64,000 nt of DNA from Aphrocallistes beatrix (lineage: Eukaryota > Porifera > Hexactinellida > Sceptrulophora > Aphrocallistidae), in assembly GCA_963281255.1 (NCBI GenBank), contig OY725499.1:1178001-1242000 (forward strand), written 5' to 3'. A program made the translations under genes and the position numbers. Below, piece by piece: positions 58,340-64,000 of the stretch; the first letter of the stretch is position 1; every line of letters starts with the position of its first letter. The notes below the pieces were generated by a model. That model searched no databases. It was not told the DNA's origin and saw only the letters and a program-made list of their open reading frames with translations.

Positions 58340-60376
58340 ATAATAGATATCCTTTCATTTAAGATTATAATAGATTATATATCTTCAATAGTTTTTATGC
58401 ATTGACATCGAGCACTTTCGGGGCCATAGAGAGGTTTAATGTCCCAACTTTAACTTCAATATACTATAACTTACAAACTAATGGTCGGATCTGAACAAAT
58501 TTTTTTGAAAAATGTTCAGAATTCTTTTCTATACACAATAGCTAATATCACAACGGCCATTTCCCGAGCATTTTAGAAATGAAGTCCCTCATAAAGATAT
58601 TTTTGATTGGATTTTAAGTGCCTCTTTTTCTAAATTCATCTGTTTTTTAATATTTAAAGGGGCCAAAACCATTTTGAGGTTCATATAATTGAAAAAATAT
58701 CAGATATGTTAGAAAATAATTGATGAATGCGCCGCAAAACCACGAATAACTTTCCGATTTTTAGTACGACTGAGCTTTAGGTGCTCAGTTCTAGAATATC
58801 AAAATAAATGCCGTCCAACAAGTACGATTAGATGGTAGACTACTCAATATTTTTTTTATGTCAGATGTTTTTCGAGGGCGGTATCCTTAAGAGCCGACTA
58901 CGATCATGTGAAGATGCCAAAGGCGGACAATTGTCGTTAATAATGTGTGCAGAAAAATTGGAGAACTTTTGATAATTATTTTGAAAGTTATGGCCTTGGA
59001 CCTCGCAGATTCGGTCAAAACCCCCATTTAAGGTCGAAAAAGAGATATATCTCTATTTCGATAAATATAAGCCCAAATTCTTAATGCTCACTTCCTAATG
59101 TACTTTTTATGAGAGCACATATATGATTCATTGATGAAAATTGCACTACATCCTATGGGATGTAATTTTATATTTTTGTGATATGACGTAGCATTTTTCG
59201 AAAAACCTAACTTGGAGACTTTCGCTCTAACTTCCTAATATACTTTTTGAAAGCTCTGTATTCATTCTAAACTGATAGATTATACTTCGTAGTGCCAGGA
59301 ATATCAATTATTATTGGCTATTATCTCAAAATATTCGGGGTTAGGGGCCTCAAGGAATATTGTGGATTTTCAGGGTATTTTTGCTATTTTTTGTAAATAT
59401 TTGGTTCGAATATACCTAAATCAGCAGTATAGATGCTAATAAATGTCTGTTAATGCTTTTGTTCATCATTAATAACTCATTTTACATTCTTCTTAACATC
59501 TAACCTTAAAATCTCTATATCTCAGGACTTTAAAATTTCAAAATTGACCGTCTTTACCCTTTTTTAACTCAAAATTGGTTTGAGAATGAGGTTTGAAAAT
59601 TTCAAGATTTGTTCCATATTATTAGGCGATGAACGTAGGACCACTTTATTTTCGATATCTTATAACCTGGTGATTTTATTCCTGATTTCCATTTTTTTGC
59701 CTTTTTTTTCGGACATCGCTAAAATTTTCAATTTTTGTCATTTTAACTTTCTTTTGATCCTATGAAGTTGCAAATATGATAGACTATCTATGATTCGATA
59801 TTGGAAGCATTTAATTCCTTGGTATGTCCTAAACCAGGGCTGTCCAGCTATATTTACTTCGGGCCGCAACTGCTTCATACCATTTAGTGGCGGGCCGCAA
59901 TACAGGGGCGTGCACTCGGGATGGGTATGGATAGAGGCATTTGGACAATTTGTATCGTGAACACTAGAAGCTAATATCTATTGAAAAGAATTGGTAGGAC
60001 CATGGTCTATCAGCCCTATGTCCCTATGTCCCTACCAACGAGAAAACGAAATGCATGATATTGAAAAATTTGGAGAATTTGTCTAAAAGTGGGTAAAAAA
60101 GGGGGAGATTGAAGCAGGCCACTCGGGCCGCCTGTTGGACAGCGCTGTCCTAAATAATTCCTTGAGTGGTCGGATTTCTACCATTAAGATGTGCTAGCGA
60201 AAAACAAAAAAAATATACTTTGAAACACTGTATCTCAAAAACTAGAAATGGGAATCAAAAACGGTTTGGAATGTGCAAGTATTTCTTGACGGAGATACCT
60301 CGCTTAACATCTCTTATAGCTCTACTTTCATCGTATGCTGTAAGCCATATCACATGTTTTTTCGATTGCGGTATCC
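58340..60376. mobile_element. TTAA-target element, family 1, copy with inverted left half
   Basis: 58,340-58,886 matches the left 0.6 kb of the copy at 7,713 but in reverse orientation, so its terminus (GGTATCC then TTAA) lies at 58,880-58,890 in the middle. From about 58,915 to 60,376 the right part follows in normal orientation and ends GGTATCC-TTAA. About 180 bp of the middle is missing. More diverged than the other two long copies. A 313-bp hAT MITE is nested at 59,835. Confidence 0.75.
59835..60147. mobile_element. hAT-type MITE (313 bp) with GGGCCGC motifs
   Basis: Ends CAGGGCTGTCCAGC (left) and CAGCGCTGTCCAAC (right, reversed), a common hAT terminus. Flanks TCCTAAAC and TCCTAAAT form an 8-bp duplication with one later change; the empty site in the copy at 7,713 reads TCCTAAACAATTC. 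The interior contains GGGCCGC near both ends. Confidence 0.88.
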
Positions 60377-60380
60377 TTAA

Positions 60381-61055
60381 TTTCCATTATTTTTAACTGC
60401 TTTGGAATATTCAATAATATCACTCAAATATCCTTATTCGACAATTTATAGCAGTACTTAACTTAAATATGGTATATCAGAAATTTTCACCATCAAAAGT
60501 GTGAAAAACTGGTCATTGATATAACCACATTCGATAGTATCCGCCGGAATCCCAGATCAATAACTTCTTTGAACCATGTCATATCATCATTTGAATTCTG
60601 AATTCGTGTCCCGCATTGAATTTCCAGCAATTTGATAAATATATTGACTATTATTGGAGAATTTTTTGGTTGTCCGTGCCTAGCAACGGCCAGGAATTTT
60701 CTCACATTCCTGGCCGTTGCTAGGAATCCGCAGCCAAAAGATTCTCAAAATGTGTCCAATATATGTCCAATATATTGATCAAATTGCTGGAAATTTAGTG
60801 CTGAGCACGAATTCATTAAAATGATGATCTGACATGGTTCAAGGAAGTTATGGATATGAGACATTTCGCTTCAAAATTGTGTCCTTTTGGGGGTGACACC
60901 AGGTGGTACAAGTAGCTCCAAGTGACGAAATATTAGCATTGAAATTCTAAAAATCGAATTTAATGTTTAGAACCCCTTCATGGATCTAAAAATGTTTTAA
61001 AATGACTTTTGGCAAATTTTTGATAAAAATCAAAATGCCCATAGGAAAGGCCAAC
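60381..61055 (-). mobile_element. TTAA foldback element, family 2, partial inverted copy
   Basis: The reverse complement of the left 0.68 kb of the element at 31,329, including the 17-bp CAACGGCCAGGAAT hairpin. It ends AGGAAAGGCCAAC next to TTTAA (61,056-61,060). The other half is missing; the family-1 element to its left abuts it at a TTAA, so family 1 probably inserted into family 2. Confidence 0.75.
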
Positions 61056-61060
61056 TTTAA

Positions 61061-61230
61061 ATATTCTCTTAGATGAACATATCAATTCTCTATATGTTCT
61101 GAAGTTTTCATGAATGAATGCTGAATATATTTGTAAAAATGAATAATATTACGAAAACAATAGGGATAAATTTACATCTAAAATTTAGCATATATATTCC
61201 TATCTAATCATAATCTTAGCTTATGTAATA
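61061..61230. other. Unassigned AT-rich spacer
   Basis: Nothing recognised. Confidence 0.4.
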
Positions 61231-61903
61231 CAGTCGAACCTCTCTTATTCGGGCACTACCGTCCTGATGTCAGAATTACTATTATTCACATGGCAATATT
61301 CAAATATTTATTTTCCAAAATGTCAAACTCTTTCCTAATGAGCTAACTTGCAGTAGTTATAGTCTACTTTACTAAGTTAAATACTCGTAACTGGATGTAT
61401 CTAAAGATGTCCGGATCTCGAAGATATCCGTAACTCGGAGGTCCGGATCACAGAGGTGCACGTAATTCAGGAAAGAAAGCAGAATGATAATTTATAGTAG
61501 TAAAATTAGAAATATCAATTATGGGTAGATTTAAACGCTTATTACTGCCCGTATCTTGGAGGTTGAGAACTAAGAGGTGCCAGTAGCTCAGAAATGATAT
61601 TGTTTAGAATGAATACGTAAATTGAATAATAAGGATGGTTCATTCTGAGAAAATATTAATTCTTAGTTGCATGATGGAGAAGTATACAAATATATTTAAA
61701 CTAGAGTCGGATCAAATATAGCTTTTTGAACAATTGCAATTCTAAGAGATAGATTGGTTGACTTTGTATCAGGATCAATTGGGAATCAGGGCGAAGTCAA
61801 TCCAGAAATCCTAGCTACAGGAACCTCATTCATCCGAGAGGATGTCCGCCCGGTTGAGGGAGGTGCCCGTAACTCGGAGGTCCGGATCTGAGAGGGTCTA
61901 CTG
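61231..61903. mobile_element. pogo/Tigger-like MITE (673 bp)
   Basis: Ends CAGTCGAACCTCTCTTATTC (left) and CAGTAGACCCTCTCAGATCC (right, reversed), TA on both sides (61,229-61,230; 61,904-61,905). The interior repeats GTAACTCGGAGGTCCGGATC three times with variations. A single end of a related element may exist at 12,206. Confidence 0.8.
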
Positions 61904-61997
61904 TAGTATCTAACATTTTACTAAAACTTAGCAACTTTTCAATTATTTTTATTAGTAATATTTTCTTCGTCAACGAACGATCATACTTTCTGACAGC

Positions 61998-63099
61998 ATG
62001 CATTCTCCGCAAATCAGGTTTCAGGATCTGCCTATTCTTGAGATCCCAGCGCATTCCGTTTCTTCAGATTCAGAGTCAGAATCAGATTCTGAATTAGTCA
62101 TTCCATCACCTCCTGCTTGTAGTACTCCTTCTACTCTAGCAACTCCTCAACCGCAACTTGATGCATAATTGGGTTCTTTCACATTTGGGATATTGATAGC
62201 CCCAGCTAGACGACCACCCAAATTAAGCGCGCTTATCATGTGAAGGTAAACCTGGGACGATTTCAAAAGGGCAAGTCTTATTTTAAGAGGACCATCGCTC
62301 AAACTCCATCTGTATTTAAGAAGTGACCCTTCCTGATCCTACTGGACTTTTCAAACCCATAATTTCCTCCTCGAACAATTTCCCACAAGGTCACACTGAA
62401 AGAGAATGGTAAAGTGACCACCTACTCTATGTTTATTCCTCATGGATGTGAAATTATGAACATGGACATACTTGGTTTTGTATTTTCCCTCCTAAAGTGC
62501 ACGGATCCTGTGTGCAGGGGGTCTTCTCCGTCTTCACAAGTTTCCATTCACTAATGGCCTTCAATCGTATTTCGGTCTTCAATGTCGGAAGTGCCATTTA
62601 GTTCACTCCAAATTCTCCTCATCATTTCATTTGGTGGAATACTCAGGGGATTCGGTGAATAATCCGCTCATGTTGAATAAGCTAACGAGTGAAATTAATA
62701 TGCGTTCCCATCTCACTGTTCAATGTACATCTGCGAGCTGGCAGGATTTTCTGATGATTTGTGCCTCTAGACATTCCTGTTCCAGGGAATAACATTCAGC
62801 GAAATGCGCTAGAAATTTTCCTGGTTGCCACCCAAGTTGTCACCGAGCGATCGGATATTGCTGCGATGGAGATAAAGCAACGTTTTGGTGCTCTAACATC
62901 AAACATTCATGGCAGCTTCCGCTGTAATGTATACTTTGATGCATCATTGCATAGGAGAGGTCATTTTAACAACCAGTGTTTTGCTGCACCCATTGATTCT
63001 CAATTAGGGTATTGGATTACTCTCTGTTGCAACAGGTGTTCAGTGGTCAAAGGTCAAAGACTTCAAAATTTCTTGAAACTCACAGAAAATCGTCAGTGA
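61998..63099 (+). pseudogene. Mutator-like (MULE) transposase pseudogene, N-terminal half
   Basis: A plausible start at 61,998 gives MHSPQIRFQDLPILEIPAHS and an acidic/serine-rich stretch (SDSESESDSE), stopping at 62,166. After a decayed interval, frame segments read TNGLQSYFGLQCRKCHLVHS (about 62,550-62,610, a CxxC) and SVNNPLMLNKLTSEINMRSH. After a shift at about 62,765 an open frame to 63,099 gives LDIPVPGNNIQRNALEIFLV, then CNVYFDASLHRRGHFNNQC, and finally the PIDSQLGYWI / KVLDY region split by another shift. The order CxxC, N-x2-L helix region, LDIP, then DxSxxxRGH and VLDY fits the animal Mutator-like transposase domain, in which the D of the DGTWxKRGH-type motif is catalytic. The downstream catalytic half is absent; a pogo-like MITE begins 19 bp later. 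Identification is by motif order and moderately certain. Confidence 0.6.
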
Positions 63100-63117
63100 G
63101 GGTAGATAATGGATATA

Positions 63118-63889
63118 CAGTAAAACCTCCATTAGGGAATACCTCCGATTTAGAAACACCTCCGCTTAGGGGATACCTTTTTTAAGTCCCGATTTTCTCC
63201 TATCTTTTAACAATGATACCTACCTCCCATTAAGGATCCCCTCCATATAGTGAACAGGGAACACTCTTGTGTCCCAAATGTCACTTAGCCATTCATATGG
63301 ACCTCCCATTAAGGAACATGTGTTTATCATAATTTCTGGGGATCAACATGACACAAGTATTTTGTTCACAGTTTGTGAGGATCAGTGTGATCGAAGTTTG
63401 TTTTTTTCTTTACATGACTGATTATTAAAATGAGAGTTGTTTATATGAAAAGGAAGCCATTTCCCATTGTTTAGTAAGTATACAAATACTACCACTGTCT
63501 GTATGAAGACATTTTGTTCAAATCTTTGGTCTTTCTATCTCAAAACAAATTATTACATTGTCTTCACAAAATCCAGTAAGAATCTAACCTTTTACAGAAG
63601 TTAGAGATCTTGTCAATCATCAGTACTGAGTGTTGTTTACGGACATATAATAGAAAAGCGTTGCCACATGTCGCAGAAATGTGTCACAGACTTTTTCAAA
63701 GTTTAATCAATTGGGCTAATTATCACATTTAATAATACAGATTCGTTAAACGTGTACAAACATACATTCATACACCGCATAAAGTTTATGACAGGCCCCT
63801 GAAAGGCAGACCTCTTATCAAGGAACACCTCCATATTAGGAACACTTTTCAGCAGTCCCAAAAGTGTTCCCTAATTGGAGGTTTTACTG
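63118..63889. mobile_element. pogo/Tigger-like MITE (772 bp)
   Basis: Ends CAGTAAAACCTCCATTAGGG (left) and CAGTAAAACCTCCAATTAGG (right, reversed), flanked by TA (63,116-63,117; 63,890-63,891). The interior has repeated ACCTCC/TTAAGGA motifs near both ends. No coding capacity. Confidence 0.85.
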
Positions 63890-63891
63890 TA

Positions 63892-64000
63892 GTAGATTAT
63901 TCAAGAGTTAACTTCAAATTTCATGCGGGATAAATATTGTTTATCGATGATTTCATATGCCTAGTAGACTAGTTTAGTTTGATATGCCTGTGTGATCCTA
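63892..64000. other. Unassigned edge sequence
   Basis: Nothing recognised. Confidence 0.3.

Noticed and set aside
1-64000. LTR retrotransposons, LINEs, tRNA or rRNA genes
   Set aside because: I saw no reverse transcriptase, integrase or gag motifs, no LTR pairs, and no convincing cloverleaf or rRNA signature.

Overview
The window is AT-rich, repeat-dominated DNA from a eukaryote, most likely an invertebrate animal. It carries mariner (DD34D), Tc1-related (DD37E), hAT, pogo/Tigger-like, Helitron-like, TTAA-target and Mutator-like elements, all in degraded states. I found no bacterial-style operons, no rRNA or tRNA genes and no host gene that I can defend. The species cannot be named from the sequence alone.

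Layout. (1) 1-13.3 kb is a graveyard of nested transposons: a hAT transposase remnant at the left edge, a 259-bp hAT MITE with a perfect 8-bp target duplication, a cluster of Helitron-like elements around a palindrome-rich foldback MITE, a hAT transposase pseudogene broken by two later insertions (a 398-bp hAT MITE and a 1.9-kb TTAA element), and a Tc1-type DD37E fragment. (2) About 13.37-58.15 kb is one tandem satellite array with a monomer of about 188 bp. Roughly 26.6 kb of satellite (about 140 monomers) remains, split into ten blocks by nine insertions: three mariners, a 3.1-kb hAT, a 0.5-kb pogo-like MITE, a TTAA foldback element that itself holds a Tc1-type element and two Helitron-like copies, a 1.9-kb TTAA element, a 0.5-kb hAT MITE, and a 4.6-kb RAG1-like element. 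Parts of the array show higher-order structure: a 752-bp four-monomer unit in triplicate, and larger duplications spaced by whole numbers of monomers. (3) 58.15-64 kb is again nested elements, ending in a Mutator-like transposase pseudogene with a pogo-like MITE beside it.

The most interesting item is the element at 52,284-56,926. It sits in the satellite with a 4-bp GATC target duplication, and its termini begin with CAC. It has about 840-bp inverted arms and encodes, on the minus strand, a protein path whose N-terminal part has a CxxC...CxxC...CxxC layout resembling the N-terminal zinc region of RAG1. This is followed by a DDE-type transposase with D...D-CPYC...H...E features. It resembles the N-RAG-TP type of mollusc element and the CACTA/Chapaev/Transib/RAG group of transposons. 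Its right arm was later hit by a Helitron-like element; the intact left arm serves as the empty site and shows that this insertion fell between A and T with no duplication.

Because the satellite consensus is known from its neighbours, most insertions in it can be delimited to within a few bases, which makes the array a good record of which transposons were active. All transposase reading frames I could inspect are broken or carry catalytic substitutions; the Tc1-type copy at 32.0-33.3 kb is the least damaged, with a single visible stop codon.
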